Notes: generated by a model from the letters alone, not told the origin. Shown: positions 1 through 8,771, counted from the first letter of the stretch. The stretch is 17,778 nucleotides of DNA from an uncultured Lachnospiraceae bacterium (GCA_947628025.1 CANQYH010000028.1:1-17778); one strand, 5' to 3'. A program made the numbers and translations.

Positions 1-1
1 C

Positions 2-313
2 ATGATCCGCACGGTCGTGCTGCCCTCCTCCATCGACGGTATCGTCACGGGATGTATTCTCGCCGCCGGCCGGGTGATAGGAGAAAGCGCGGTGCTCATG
101 TATACCGCCGGTATGAGCATGGCAATGCAGAGTTTCTCCCCGGACCGGCTGACAAGAGCGTCAGGCGCTACGCTCACCGTCGCGCTCTACCATTATGCCA
201 AAGAAAACGCGGATTTTTCGACCGCCTTTTCCATCGCGTCCATCCTGCTGATCCTCACGGTGGCCGTCAATTTTTCCGCGGGTTTCCTGGGCAAAAAATT
301 AGGAAGGAGCTGA
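2..313 (+). CDS. pstA: Phosphate ABC transporter permease PstA, C-terminal part (5' end outside window)
   Basis: C-terminal 103 residues of the inner-membrane permease that, with PstC, forms the channel of the high-affinity phosphate importer. The piece starts inside the gene: the first visible ATG is only an in-frame methionine. The segment TVVLPSSIDGIVTG followed by GRVIGESAVLMYTAG matches the conserved cytoplasmic loop of PstA that couples to the ATPase, and the last about 30 residues (FSIASILLILTVAVNFSAGF) form the final membrane helix. The ATPase gene pstB starts 3 bases after the stop, with its GGAAGGAG ribosome-binding site lying in the last pstA codons, so the genes are co-transcribed. 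The family call is firm. Confidence 0.93.
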   Translation: MIRTVVLPSSIDGIVTGCILAAGRVIGESAVLMYTAGMSMAMQSFSPDRLTRASGATLTVALYHYAKENADFSTAFSIASILLILTVAVNFSAGFLGKKLGRS

Positions 314-316
314 CTT

Positions 317-1075
317 ATGACCGACACGATCATTTCTGCTAAAAACCTGGACTTTTATTACGGCGAAACACACGCGCTGAAAAACATCTGTCTCGACATC
401 CCCGAACACAACATCACGGCGCTCATCGGGCCGTCCGGCTGCGGGAAATCCACATTCCTGCGGACGATCAACCGCATGAACGATCTGATCGAGGGCGTGA
501 AAGTGACCGGTTCGCTGACCTACCGCGGCGAGGAGATCTACGCGCCCGTCCGCGATGTGACGGCCCTGCGCAAAAACATCGGCATGGTGTTCCAGAAGCC
601 GAACCCATTTCCGATGTCGATCTACGACAACGTGGCCTACGGTCCCCGCACCCACGGGATCCGCGCGAAAGCGAAGCTCGACGACATCGTGGAACATTCC
701 CTGCGGGACGCCGCCATTTGGGAGGAAGTAAAGGACCGGCTGAAAAAGAACGCGCTGGGCCTTTCCGGCGGCCAGCAGCAGCGCCTCTGCATCGCCCGTG
801 CCCTGGCAGTCAAACCGGACGTTCTCCTGATGGACGAGTCCACCTCGGCCCTCGACCCGATCTCTACCTCAAAGATCGAGGATCTGGCGATGGAGCTCAA
901 AAAGGAGTATACGATCGTCATCGTCACGCACAATATGCAGCAGGCGGTGCGGATCTCGGACCGGACGGCGTTTTTCCTTTTAGGGGAACTGATCGAATAC
1001 GGGGATACGGAGAAAATGTTCTCCCAACCGGAGGACAGACGGACTGAGGACTATATCACGGGGAGGTTTGGATGA
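317..1075 (+). CDS. pstB: Phosphate import ABC transporter ATPase PstB
   Basis: 252-residue cytoplasmic ATPase that powers phosphate import through PstA/PstC, the usual length for PstB. Visible motifs are Walker A GPSGCGKST (residues 38-46), the PstB-typical stretch QKPNPFPMSIYDNVAYGPR (93-111), the ABC signature LSGGQ (149-153), Walker B VLLMDE (169-174), the D-loop SALDPIST (177-184) and the switch histidine H205. The residue after the Walker B glutamate is serine (DESTSALD), where many ABC ATPases including PstB have proline; the catalytic glutamate is intact, so activity is expected. The start ATG follows GGAAGGAG. The stop overlaps the phoU start as ATGA, indicating translational coupling. 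Confidence 0.97.
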   Translation: MTDTIISAKNLDFYYGETHALKNICLDIPEHNITALIGPSGCGKSTFLRTINRMNDLIEGVKVTGSLTYRGEEIYAPVRDVTALRKNIGMVFQKPNPFPMSIYDNVAYGPRTHGIRAKAKLDDIVEHSLRDAAIWEEVKDRLKKNALGLSGGQQQRLCIARALAVKPDVLLMDESTSALDPISTSKIEDLAMELKKEYTIVIVTHNMQQAVRISDRTAFFLLGELIEYGDTEKMFSQPEDRRTEDYITGRFG

Positions 1076-1731
1076 TGAGGAAACGGTTTGACGAACAGCT
1101 TAACACACTGGGACAGGAGCTGATCCGGATGGGGGCACTGTGCGAAGAAGTGATCTCCCTCGCAGCATCCGCGCTGATCCAAAAGGACGACGCGCTGGCG
1201 GCGAAGATCGCCCCGCTCGACCACGAGATCGACGAAAAGGAACGGCAGATCGAATCCATCTGCCTGCGGCTTTTCCTGCAGCAGCAGCCGGTGGCGCGGG
1301 ACCTGCGGCAGATATCCGCCGCCTTGAAAATGATCACGGATATGGAGCGGATCGGAGACCAGGCGGAGGACATCGCGGAAATCCTGCCTTTTCTGAACGG
1401 CAGAACGCTCCCGGAGCATATCGAGATCCGGGAAATGGCGAAAGCGGCCAGCAAAATGGTCACGGACAGCGTGGACGCCTATGTGAAGCAGGATATTTCC
1501 ACCGCCGAAGCAGTCATCGCTTCCGACGATATCGTGGACGATTATTTTATGACGATCAAAAACAGCCTGATCTCCCTGATCGCGCAATCCCCCACCGAGG
1601 GAGAATACGCCCTCGACCTTTTGATGGTCGCCAAATATTTCGAGCGCATCGGCGATCACGCCGTAAACATCGCCGAATGGGTGCTGTTTTCCGTTACCGG
1701 GGAGAAAAACTCGCCCCAGGGAACCGATTGA
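1072..1731 (+). CDS. phoU: Phosphate signalling regulator PhoU
   Basis: 219-residue cytoplasmic protein made of two PhoU three-helix bundles. It links the state of the Pst transporter to the PhoR kinase and represses the phosphate-starvation response when phosphate is plentiful. The metal-binding E-x3-D-x3-D/N motifs are seen once per bundle: ERIGDQAED (residues 92-100) and ERIGDHAVNIAE (191-202). The conserved segment RDLRQISAALKMITDMERIGDQ is typical of the family. The gene overlaps the end of pstB by 4 bases (ATGA) with a GGGAGG site upstream; an adjacent ATG at 1075 could also be used. The promoter of the following two-component genes overlaps its stop codon. Confidence 0.95.
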   Translation: MMRKRFDEQLNTLGQELIRMGALCEEVISLAASALIQKDDALAAKIAPLDHEIDEKERQIESICLRLFLQQQPVARDLRQISAALKMITDMERIGDQAEDIAEILPFLNGRTLPEHIEIREMAKAASKMVTDSVDAYVKQDISTAEAVIASDDIVDDYFMTIKNSLISLIAQSPTEGEYALDLLMVAKYFERIGDHAVNIAEWVLFSVTGEKNSPQGTD

Positions 1732-1755
1732 AAAAACCGCGGACCCTGCTATAAT
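1728..1755 (+). promoter_or_regulatory. Sigma-A promoter for the phoP-phoR pair, across the phoU stop codon
   Basis: TTGAAA at 1728-1733 (5 of 6 to the -35 consensus), a 16-base spacer, and a perfect TATAAT at 1750-1755. The phoU stop TGA (1729-1731) lies inside the -35 box. The expected start of transcription is near 1762, leaving a short leader containing AAAGGAAG just before the regulator ATG at 1781. It would let the two-component genes be expressed without the pst genes. I see no clear PhoP-box repeats. Confidence 0.65.
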
Positions 1756-1780
1756 ATTGTGCTGAAAGGAAGTGTTTCCC

Positions 1781-2449
1781 ATGATCTTCTGCGTAGAGGA
1801 CGACAGCGGTATCCGCGATCTGATGATGTATGCCTTAAATTCCGCAGGATTTGAGGCAAAGGGCTTTCCGGACGGCGAGTCCTTTTATGAGGCCCTCTCC
1901 GAACACGATCCCGAACTGATCTTACTGGACATCATGCTCCCCGGAGAGGACGGCATCAGTATCCTGAAACGGCTGCGGGCGAGCGGCAGCACAGTTCCGG
2001 TCATCATGGCGACGGCCAAAGGCACCGAATATGACAAAGTGATCGGCCTTGACCTCGGAGCCGACGACTATCTGGCAAAACCTTTCGGCATGATGGAGCT
2101 GGTGTCGCGGGTAAAGGCGCTTTTGCGGCGCGCGCGTCCTGCCGGGGAGCACGAAGTACTCTCGCTCGGCGGAATCCAGATGGATACGGCGCAGCATATC
2201 GTACTCTCCGACGGAAAGCGCGTGGAACTTACCTTTAAGGAATATGAACTGCTCCGCAAATTCATGGAGAACCCCGGAAAAGCGTTCACGCGGGACCAGC
2301 TTCGGCTCAGCGTCTGGGGGGACGATTACGCGAGCGAGACGCGCACCGTGGACGTCCATGTCGGCACGCTGCGCACCAAACTGGGCCGGTGCGGCGAGCA
2401 TATCAAAACCGTCCGCGGCGTCGGTTACCGATTGGAGGCAGGCCGATGA
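1781..2449 (+). CDS. phoP: PhoP/PhoB-type response regulator (OmpR family)
   Basis: 222-residue DNA-binding regulator, phosphorylated by the histidine kinase encoded next. The receiver domain has the acidic pair E6/D7, phospho-acceptor D50 (LILLDIMLPGEDG), T78 and K100. The C-terminal winged helix shows the usual OmpR features (FKEYELLRKFMENPGKAFTR, and the wing IKTVRGVGYRLE). Position in the pst-phoU operon points to control of phosphate-starvation genes. I chose ATG 1781 rather than the in-frame GTG at 1772, because GGAAG at 1768-1772 sits 8 bases from the ATG but on top of the GTG, and because receiver domains normally begin right at the first beta strand (MIFCVEDD). The stop overlaps the kinase start as ATGA. 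Confidence 0.9.
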   Translation: MIFCVEDDSGIRDLMMYALNSAGFEAKGFPDGESFYEALSEHDPELILLDIMLPGEDGISILKRLRASGSTVPVIMATAKGTEYDKVIGLDLGADDYLAKPFGMMELVSRVKALLRRARPAGEHEVLSLGGIQMDTAQHIVLSDGKRVELTFKEYELLRKFMENPGKAFTRDQLRLSVWGDDYASETRTVDVHVGTLRTKLGRCGEHIKTVRGVGYRLEAGR

Positions 2450-4113
2450 CAAAACGGATCTTCCAATCGATCTGCCTTGTAACAATCGCGGTTTTCCTCG
2501 CTTCCGCGGTACTGTTTCTCGGAATCCTTTACAATTACTTCGGAAATGTCCAGCGGAATCAATTAAGGACGCAGACGGAGCTGGCCGCGCAGGGCGTTGA
2601 ACGTGCAGGCGCGAAGTATTTCGAAGGTCTGGACGCCCAGGGATACCGCGTCACATGGATCGGCGCGGACGGCGCCGTGCTTTTCGACAGCGAAGCGCCG
2701 GCCTCGGAAATGGAGAACCATCTGGAGCGCGAAGAAATGAAAGAAGCTTTATCGGCCGGATACGGCGAAAGTTCGCGCTATTCGGTCACATTGATGGAAC
2801 GCACCCTCTACAGCGCCCGGCGTCTGTCGGACGGAACCGTCGTGCGCCTCTCCGTCGCCCAGAATACGCTGCTGACGCTGCTTCTCGGAATGGCGCAGCC
2901 CATCGCCGTGATCCTTGTGATCGCGGTCGGTTTGTCGCTCTTTCTGGCATACCGGCTTTCCAGGCATATCACGGAGCCGCTGAACCGTCTGAATCTGGAC
3001 GACCCTCTGAACAATGAGGGCTACGACGAGCTTTCGCCTCTTCTGCGCCGGATCGACGCGCAGCAGCGGCAGATCCGGATCCAAGCGGAGAAGCTGCGGA
3101 AAAAGCAGGAGGAATTTGAGACCGTCACGGAAAATATGACGGAGGGGATCATTGCCCTGAATACCAAAGGAATTATTTTAGAAATCAACCGCGCGGCGGC
3201 GGAATTGTTCGATACCGGCCGGGACTGTATCGGACGGCATATGCTGTCCGTCAACCGGAGCATGGAGATATCCGATCTTCTCTCCGCAATGGGAACGGGC
3301 GTCCGGGCAGAAAAGAACGTCGAATTAAAAGGCAGGAACTATCAGCTGGATCTAAGCCCCGTATCCGAGGACGGCGTAGTGACCGGCGCGGTGCTTCTCG
3401 CGCTCGACGTGACGGAAAAAGCACAGGCGGAGCAGATGCGGCGGGAATTTACGGCAAACGTTTCCCACGAGCTGAAAACGCCCCTGCAGATCATTGCCGG
3501 ATCGGCGGAGCTTTTGTCCAACGGCATCGTCAAGGAAGAGGACCGCATGGGATTCTATACACGGATCCAGGGAGAGGCCCAGCGCATGATCCGGCTGGTG
3601 GAAGATATCATCCGGCTTTCCCATCTGGACGAGGGCGCGGGCGATATGAAGCGGGAAAACGTCGATCTCTACGCGGTGGCGGCCGAAACGGTCCGCTCGC
3701 TCGCCGGCGAAGCGGAAAACGCCGGTGTTTCCATAAGCGTCGACGGGGAACACGCTGTGCTGGACGGCGTCCCGCAGCTTCTCGAGAGCATCGTGTATAA
3801 TCTGGCGGATAACGCGGTCAAATATAACCGGCCCGGCGGCACGGTAACGGTATCGGTGAACCGCTGCGCAGGGGCCGTCCGCCTTTGCGTAGCCGACACG
3901 GGGATCGGTATTCCGCCGGAGCACCAGGAGCGTATTTTTGAGCGTTTTTACCGGGTGGACAAGAGCCGTTCCAAAGAACTGGGCGGCACGGGGCTGGGAC
4001 TGTCTATCGTTAAACACGCCGCAAGGCTGCACCATGCGAAAATCGAACTGCATAGCGCGGAGAGCGAGGGTACAACTATTACCGTGGTTTTCCCTGATTC
4101 TGAAAACGAATGA
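2446..4113 (+). CDS. phoR: PhoR-type membrane sensor histidine kinase
   Basis: 555-residue sensor kinase partnered with the upstream regulator. Visible order: membrane helix 1 (about 8-30), an outside domain of about 110 residues, membrane helix 2 (about 143-168), a short HAMP-like linker and coiled segment (170-225), a PAS domain (about 226-325), the dimerisation domain with phospho-acceptor H341 in FTANVSHELKTPL, and the ATP-binding domain with N-box N456 (NLADNAVKYN), G1 DTGIGIP (484-490), F-box FERFYRVD and G2 GGTGLGLS (513-520). All catalytic motifs are intact. An upstream in-frame extension to 2389 is rejected: ATG 2446 has GGAGG at 2434-2438 and gives the standard ATGA overlap. Gene order and architecture support PhoR over other kinases. 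Confidence 0.92.
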   Translation: MTKRIFQSICLVTIAVFLASAVLFLGILYNYFGNVQRNQLRTQTELAAQGVERAGAKYFEGLDAQGYRVTWIGADGAVLFDSEAPASEMENHLEREEMKEALSAGYGESSRYSVTLMERTLYSARRLSDGTVVRLSVAQNTLLTLLLGMAQPIAVILVIAVGLSLFLAYRLSRHITEPLNRLNLDDPLNNEGYDELSPLLRRIDAQQRQIRIQAEKLRKKQEEFETVTENMTEGIIALNTKGIILEINRAAAELFDTGRDCIGRHMLSVNRSMEISDLLSAMGTGVRAEKNVELKGRNYQLDLSPVSEDGVVTGAVLLALDVTEKAQAEQMRREFTANVSHELKTPLQIIAGSAELLSNGIVKEEDRMGFYTRIQGEAQRMIRLVEDIIRLSHLDEGAGDMKRENVDLYAVAAETVRSLAGEAENAGVSISVDGEHAVLDGVPQLLESIVYNLADNAVKYNRPGGTVTVSVNRCAGAVRLCVADTGIGIPPEHQERIFERFYRVDKSRSKELGGTGLGLSIVKHAARLHHAKIELHSAESEGTTITVVFPDSENE

Positions 4114-4149
4114 AATAACGCCGCCAACTCCTGTTCTTTTTATTTTTCA

Positions 4150-4178
4150 TGGACAAACCGGCGCTTCTATGTTAAAGT
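4150..4178 (+). promoter_or_regulatory. Probable sigma-A promoter of the MATE pump gene
   Basis: TGGACA at 4150-4155 (5 of 6 to consensus), a 17-base spacer and TAAAGT at 4173-4178 (4 of 6). It lies in the 112-base gap between the phoR stop and the pump start, giving a leader of about 40 bases. No hairpin-plus-T terminator is visible after phoR, so read-through from the pho operon also remains possible. Confidence 0.5.
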
Positions 4179-4225
4179 AGGAGCGATACAGACAGGCAAT
4201 CGTTTTTTCAGGAGTTGATCGATCT

Positions 4226-5587
4226 ATGATTCTTTCCAGGACCTCTTCCGACAGTCAGTATGACAAAATGACCCTCACGCCCGTACATAAACTGATTCTG
4301 ACTCTCGGACTGCCCACCACGATCAGTATGCTGGTCACAAACATTTACAACATGGCCGACACGTATTTTGTCAGCTCTCTGGGCACCAGCGCCAGCGGGG
4401 CCGTCGGCATCGTATTCGCGCTGATGGCGATCATCCAGGCGTTCGGCTTTATGTTCGGCCAGGGCGCCGGCAGCTGCCTGAGCCGCCAGCTCGGCCAGAA
4501 GCACATCGACGAGGCCCGCACCTACGCCGCCACCAGCTTCTATCTGTCGCTGCTGTGCGGTTTGCTGATCACGGTCCTGGGGCTTCTGTTTCTGACGCCG
4601 CTAATGTACCTTTTGGGAAGCACCGATTCCATCCTGCCCTACGCCAGGACTTACAGCACTTACATCCTGCTGGCCGCCCCCGCCATGGCCTCCAGCTGCG
4701 TCATGAACAACATCCTGCGCTACGAGGGCAAGGCGATCTTCGCCATGTTCGGCCTGGGCTCCGGCGGCATCCTGAATATCTTCGGGGATTATATCCTGAT
4801 CCGGCATTTCCATCTGGGCATCGCGGGGGCTGGGCTGTCCACCGCCATTTCCCAGTATATCAGCGCCGTGATCCTGCTGGCCCCGTTCCTGATGAAAAAA
4901 GTCCAGAGCCGCTTCTATCCCCGCTATTTTGCCCGCCGCCTGTCCTACGCCAGAGACATCGTGATCGTCGGCTTTCCCAGCATGATGCGCCAGGGCCTGA
5001 CCAGCATCTCTGTCATGGTGCTGAACCAATGCGCCGCCATTTACAGCAGCGCGGCCGAGGCCGACGCGGTCATCGCCGCCATGAGCATCGTATCCAGGGT
5101 CATGAATTTCCTGTTCTGCGTAGGCATCGGCATCGGCCAGGGATTCCAGCCGGTCAGCGCGTTCAATTACGGCGCAGGCAAATACGACCGTGTCCGGGAA
5201 GCGTGGCGGTTCACCTGGCTTTTCAGCACCGGATTCCTGAGCGTCGTCGCCGTCGCCGGATTTCTCTTCGCCGGCCCGATCATCACTCTCTTCCGCGACG
5301 ATCCCCAGGTCGTGGCGTTCGGCATCCCGGCCCTGCGGATGCAGTGCGTCGCAATGATCTTCATGCCCCTGTGCCTTAGCGGAAACATGCTGTTCCAGAG
5401 CATCGGCAAGAGCGGCCGGGCGATCTTTCTGTCCAGCATCCGCAGCGGGCTGCTGTTCATCCCGACGCTTCTGATCACCAGCCGCCTCTTCGGACTGCCC
5501 GGCATCCAGATGTCCCAGGCCGTCGCCGATATTCTGTCCGGCCTGATCGCCGCCCCGCTGATCTACGATTTCTTCCGGAAATTATAA
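4226..5587 (+). CDS. MATE-family multidrug/cation antiporter (MepA-like)
   Basis: 453-residue integral membrane protein with about twelve hydrophobic helices, the normal size of MATE exporters, which use Na+ or H+ gradients to expel organic cations and drugs. The N-terminal stretch LGLPTTISMLVTNIYNMADTYFVSSLGTSA and the FGQGAGSCLSRQLGQK segment are typical of the MepA-like branch, and the second half repeats the fold (GFPSMMRQGLTSISVMVLNQ, GIGQGFQPVSAFNYGAGKYDRVREA). AGGAG at 4210-4214 lies 11 bases before the ATG, a little far. The gene converges on the PP2C gene with only 7 bases between stops. Substrate cannot be told from sequence; no drug-resistance role is implied without test. Confidence 0.92.
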   Translation: MILSRTSSDSQYDKMTLTPVHKLILTLGLPTTISMLVTNIYNMADTYFVSSLGTSASGAVGIVFALMAIIQAFGFMFGQGAGSCLSRQLGQKHIDEARTYAATSFYLSLLCGLLITVLGLLFLTPLMYLLGSTDSILPYARTYSTYILLAAPAMASSCVMNNILRYEGKAIFAMFGLGSGGILNIFGDYILIRHFHLGIAGAGLSTAISQYISAVILLAPFLMKKVQSRFYPRYFARRLSYARDIVIVGFPSMMRQGLTSISVMVLNQCAAIYSSAAEADAVIAAMSIVSRVMNFLFCVGIGIGQGFQPVSAFNYGAGKYDRVREAWRFTWLFSTGFLSVVAVAGFLFAGPIITLFRDDPQVVAFGIPALRMQCVAMIFMPLCLSGNMLFQSIGKSGRAIFLSSIRSGLLFIPTLLITSRLFGLPGIQMSQAVADILSGLIAAPLIYDFFRKL

Positions 5588-5619
5588 GGCGGTCCTACCG
5601 GTTCCAGACCGCGACCGCC
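5588..5619. other. Inverted repeat at the convergent gene junction, possible terminator
   Basis: GGCGGTC (5588-5594) can pair with GACCGCC (5613-5619), and also with the nested GACCGC at 5607-5612. It lies directly after the MATE stop and overlaps the last codons of the PP2C gene on the other strand. A stem-loop here could end both converging transcripts, but neither strand has a clear T tract after it, so this is tentative. Confidence 0.3.
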
Positions 5620-6335
5620 GAATAATTGTCCATCTCGTGACCTCTGCCCGCGCGGACCAGTTCCGAAGTCATACGGTCCAGCCACTCGCTCGCATTTCGC
5701 GATCCGCGCAGGCACAGGCACATCATTTTTTCATCTACATATTCCCAAAAACCGTCCGAGCAGAGCAAAAAGGCCTGGAACTGCCGCAGCTTTCTCGGTT
5801 CTTCCATCGAAAAGCGGAAACGTCCCTCTCCCGCGCCCAGAACGTTCAGCAGTTTATTTCTGTCCGGGTGAAAGCGGATCTCTTCTTCCCGGATCCGGCC
5901 CGCCCGGAAAAGCGCCTCGGGCACGCTGTGATCGCGGGTCTGCAGGACGGCCTCCCCGCCCGCGAACCCATATACACGGGAATCCCCGACGTGGCCGATA
6001 TAGACCTTTCCTCCCCCGATCACCAGCGCGGCGGCCGTCGTCTTCATCCGGTTCCTGGCTTTCATTCTCTCCTGATCCGCCAGCAGTCCCTCCTGCGCCT
6101 CCGCAAAAAAAGTCCTGAGCGCCGTCTCGCCGGAAGCGATCCCGCGTGCAAAAACATTCCGGAACCTCTGCACCGTCCCCGCGGACGCCAGGTCCCCGCT
6201 GCCATGGCCGCCGAGGCCGTCGCACACGATAAATCCGTAAGCGCCGTCCCGTTCCACGGCCGCGACCGCGTCCTCATTGACGGCACGGCCGCCCTTGTCA
6301 GTGACATACGCATACTGAATCATTGGAATCCCCAT
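5595..6335 (-). CDS. PP2C-type Ser/Thr protein phosphatase
   Basis: 246-residue cytoplasmic metal-dependent phosphatase of the bacterial PrpC/Stp type, full length for the family. The metal- and catalysis-linked residues are visible: D22 in VNEDA, D39-G40 in VCDGLGGHG, D118 in HVGDSR, D194 in CSDGFWEYVD and D236 in MDNYSAVAVW. It begins 8 bases after the permease gene and is the last gene of the kinase/FHA-ABC/permease operon, so it probably removes the phosphates placed by the upstream kinase (inference). Start: ATG 6335 has GGAAGG almost touching it; ATG 6323 (MIQYAYVTDKGG) has GGGGA 5 bases upstream and fits the family start equally well or better. Confidence 0.93.
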   Translation of the reverse strand: MGIPMIQYAYVTDKGGRAVNEDAVAAVERDGAYGFIVCDGLGGHGSGDLASAGTVQRFRNVFARGIASGETALRTFFAEAQEGLLADQERMKARNRMKTTAAALVIGGGKVYIGHVGDSRVYGFAGGEAVLQTRDHSVPEALFRAGRIREEEIRFHPDRNKLLNVLGAGEGRFRFSMEEPRKLRQFQAFLLCSDGFWEYVDEKMMCLCLRGSRNASEWLDRMTSELVRAGRGHEMDNYSAVAVWNR

Positions 6336-6343
6336 GCCTTCCG

Positions 6344-7225
6344 CTATCGTTTGTCCAGATCCACCAGCTTCAAAAACAGGATCCCTATGAACCCATAGGC
6401 CGCGCTGTATAAGACCAGCACCAGCCAGGTCAGGGCCACATGCTGCGCGGAGGCGTCGTAATCCATATCATAAGTCTGGGTCAGATGCAGGTCTTTCCAG
6501 CTGCGGATGCTCGTGTCCGACAGCGCCGCCTCTTTGAATTTCTCCAATGTGTCTTTCGTCGGAAGCTCATTCAGATCCGCCGAACTGCAGAATGCGGCCA
6601 GGCCCCATTTGCTGATGGTCAGCTCCTTGACGAATTCTGCGTCCTCCGGCAGCGTAAACATCACGCCGGACATGACCAGCTGGATGATCAGCACGAACGG
6701 CATCACCGTCATTGCCGCGTTTTCCGTTTTCACGATGCACGATACCATCAGTCCCAGCGCGTCCGAGCAGAATATGGTCAATGTAAAAGCGACGAAGAAC
6801 TCGATTCCGATCCACTCAAAGAGTACGCCGTGGCTGGGAAAATCCCGGATGAGTCCAAAGACCACCGTAAAAATGACCGCTTCCGCCACGCAGAGGACAA
6901 ATTCATAGATCATATGCGCGATAATATACGAGGATATATGGAGCCCTGTCCGGTGCTCCCGCTTAATGATCGCTCTCTCGCGGCAGACCGACTGGATCGA
7001 ATTGAACAGCCCCGTCCACACGGCCCCGCAGACCATCGCAAAGATCCCGGTTTTGGTGCTCTCATTGATAACGAACGTATTATCGCCGATGACCCACGCC
7101 AGGATCACAGCGATCAGCAGCGTACTGACCAGGGACTTCCAGCCCTTTTCATGAAAGAAGATACGGAAGCATTTCCCCGTATACACCCGGATCTGCCCGA
7201 CCCGTCCCAAACGAGCTTCTCCCAT
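6344..7225 (-). CDS. ABC-2/ABCG-type transporter permease
   Basis: 293-residue membrane protein with about six helices (roughly residues 31-48, 60-78, 100-125, 136-163, 170-191, 262-287) and a loop of about 70 residues before the last helix, on the outside in the usual ABCG topology. The segment CRERAIIKREHRTGLHISSYI after helix 2 is the characteristic ABC-2/ABCG coupling region. The gene starts 4 bases after the ATPase gene, and its AGGAGG ribosome-binding site is formed by the Arg codons at the end of that gene, so the two are tightly coupled and surely form one transporter (probably a dimer of each). ABC-2 systems usually export; the substrate is unknown. Confidence 0.88.
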   Translation of the reverse strand: MGEARLGRVGQIRVYTGKCFRIFFHEKGWKSLVSTLLIAVILAWVIGDNTFVINESTKTGIFAMVCGAVWTGLFNSIQSVCRERAIIKREHRTGLHISSYIIAHMIYEFVLCVAEAVIFTVVFGLIRDFPSHGVLFEWIGIEFFVAFTLTIFCSDALGLMVSCIVKTENAAMTVMPFVLIIQLVMSGVMFTLPEDAEFVKELTISKWGLAAFCSSADLNELPTKDTLEKFKEAALSDTSIRSWKDLHLTQTYDMDYDASAQHVALTWLVLVLYSAAYGFIGILFLKLVDLDKR

Positions 7226-7229
7226 CGCC

Positions 7230-8771
7230 TTATCTCCTCCTGCTTCTCGCGTTATACTTCTCGATATAATAATCTGCCAGACCCTCTCCGTTCTCGTCTT
7301 TCCGGTTGATCCTCTTGATGATCCCGCGGAACGTGTCCGTCTCGAAGAAATCGAACGCTTCCTGCACGCTCCCGAAAAACGCCAGATGCCCGCTGTGATC
7401 CTCGCTGCTTTTCGCCAGTACGATCACCTTATCCAAAAATCTGCGGGCGCGTTCCGGGCTGTGCGTAATGATCATCACGATCTTCCCTTTGTCCGCGATG
7501 CCGCGCAGATTCTCCATCAGTCCCTCCCCGATGATATCGTCCAGGCCGGAGTCCGGCTCGTCCAGGAAAAACAGGCTCGGATCGGAAATGTACTCCACAG
7601 CGATGCTCAGCCTCTTCCGCTGCCCGCCGCTCAGCTTGGATACCAGCGAATTCTTCTCCGGCGTCAGTCCAAGGTCCTCCAGCACCTCCCGGATCCTCTC
7701 CTCCCGCTTTTCATCGCTCATCCCTCTGGGAAGCTTCATCTCCGCCGCATTCGCCAGCGTGTCGTACACGGTATCGCTGCCGCGCAGAAGATCCTGCTGC
7801 GGCACGAAACCGATCTCGTATTTCATCCGCTCATATTCTTCATAAATATCCGCGCCGCCGTAGGTGATCTTCCCTTTCGCTTTCTCGTACCCCATGACGG
7901 CGTTTATAAAGGTAGTCTTGCCCGCGCCGGAACCGCCGAGGATCAGGACCATCTCTCCGTCATTGACCGTCACGTCGATGTCCTGCAGAAGCAGCAGCTT
8001 CTTGAAGTGCTGGAACGCGCTGCGCCGGACAATATGGATGCAAAGCTGCTTGTTCCGGGCCGGTTGTTCCCGGCTCTCTTCCTCCGATTCTTCCACTCGC
8101 CGTCCTGCGGAATAGATCAGCCAGCCGCCGAAAAACAGGAAATACGCGTCGGCAATCCGCACCACGTCGAACGGCGACAGATACTGGGGATATTCCAGCC
8201 GTTTCCCGTTTAGACTGACACCGTTGGTACTGTTATGGTCGATGACCGCCCAGCCGTCGCCGGACCGGAAAAACGACGCATGCTTCTCGGAGACCGCGGC
8301 GTCCGTCATCGCGATCCCTTCGGAGACCCCCCTGCCGATCTGCAGCTCCGCCACATCCTCCGTCAGCGAAAGCTTCTGCCAGCAGAACGGCGTCTCCGTC
8401 TGCGTAAACAAACCGACGATCCTGCGGTCCAACGCGTTTTTATCCTCCAGATAACCGAAAGACAATACATCTCCATCGTGCAGTTCCACGCGCGAAACCC
8501 CATCGCGGCTGCATTTTTTCCCATTTATTCTGGTTCCGTTCGTGCTGCCCAGGTCCGTATAAAAATACCGTTCTCCGGACTGCAAAAACTCCCCGTGCCT
8601 CCTCGAAACAAACGACAGATTCAGCGGAATATCGCACTGGTTCTGGGCCGTGTTCCTGCCGACCGACATCCGCCCCCGCAGCGGAACCGACCGGATCAGG
8701 CCCGTTTCATCAAACAAATGCAGCGTCGCTTCCCGGGACGGAACCGCTTCGTATAGGATCGTGTCAGCCAT
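7230..8771 (-). CDS. Tandem-FHA ABC transporter ATPase (FHA-FHA-ABCG)
   Basis: 513-residue cytoplasmic ATPase with two phosphothreonine-binding FHA domains before an ABCG-type nucleotide-binding domain. FHA1: SVGRN (36-40), SRRH (56-59), GSTNGT (75-80). FHA2: QIGRG (144-148), SEKH (161-164), NSTNGV (180-185). Both keep the Arg, Ser, His and Asn used to hold the phosphopeptide. A charged linker (about 223-242) leads to Walker A GGSGAGKTT (279-287), signature LSGGQRKR (380-387), Walker B LFFLDE (400-405) and H437. AAAGGGAGA precedes the ATG, 24 bases after the kinase gene. FHA domains let the ATPase read Thr phosphorylation, presumably by the neighbouring kinase on itself or on the transporter (inference). 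Confidence 0.93.
   Translation of the reverse strand: MADTILYEAVPSREATLHLFDETGLIRSVPLRGRMSVGRNTAQNQCDIPLNLSFVSRRHGEFLQSGERYFYTDLGSTNGTRINGKKCSRDGVSRVELHDGDVLSFGYLEDKNALDRRIVGLFTQTETPFCWQKLSLTEDVAELQIGRGVSEGIAMTDAAVSEKHASFFRSGDGWAVIDHNSTNGVSLNGKRLEYPQYLSPFDVVRIADAYFLFFGGWLIYSAGRRVEESEEESREQPARNKQLCIHIVRRSAFQHFKKLLLLQDIDVTVNDGEMVLILGGSGAGKTTFINAVMGYEKAKGKITYGGADIYEEYERMKYEIGFVPQQDLLRGSDTVYDTLANAAEMKLPRGMSDEKREERIREVLEDLGLTPEKNSLVSKLSGGQRKRLSIAVEYISDPSLFFLDEPDSGLDDIIGEGLMENLRGIADKGKIVMIITHSPERARRFLDKVIVLAKSSEDHSGHLAFFGSVQEAFDFFETDTFRGIIKRINRKDENGEGLADYYIEKYNARSRRR

Noticed and set aside
1051..1782. Minus-strand open frame of 243 codons
   Set aside because: Complete overlap with phoU, which has clear PhoU metal motifs on the plus strand.
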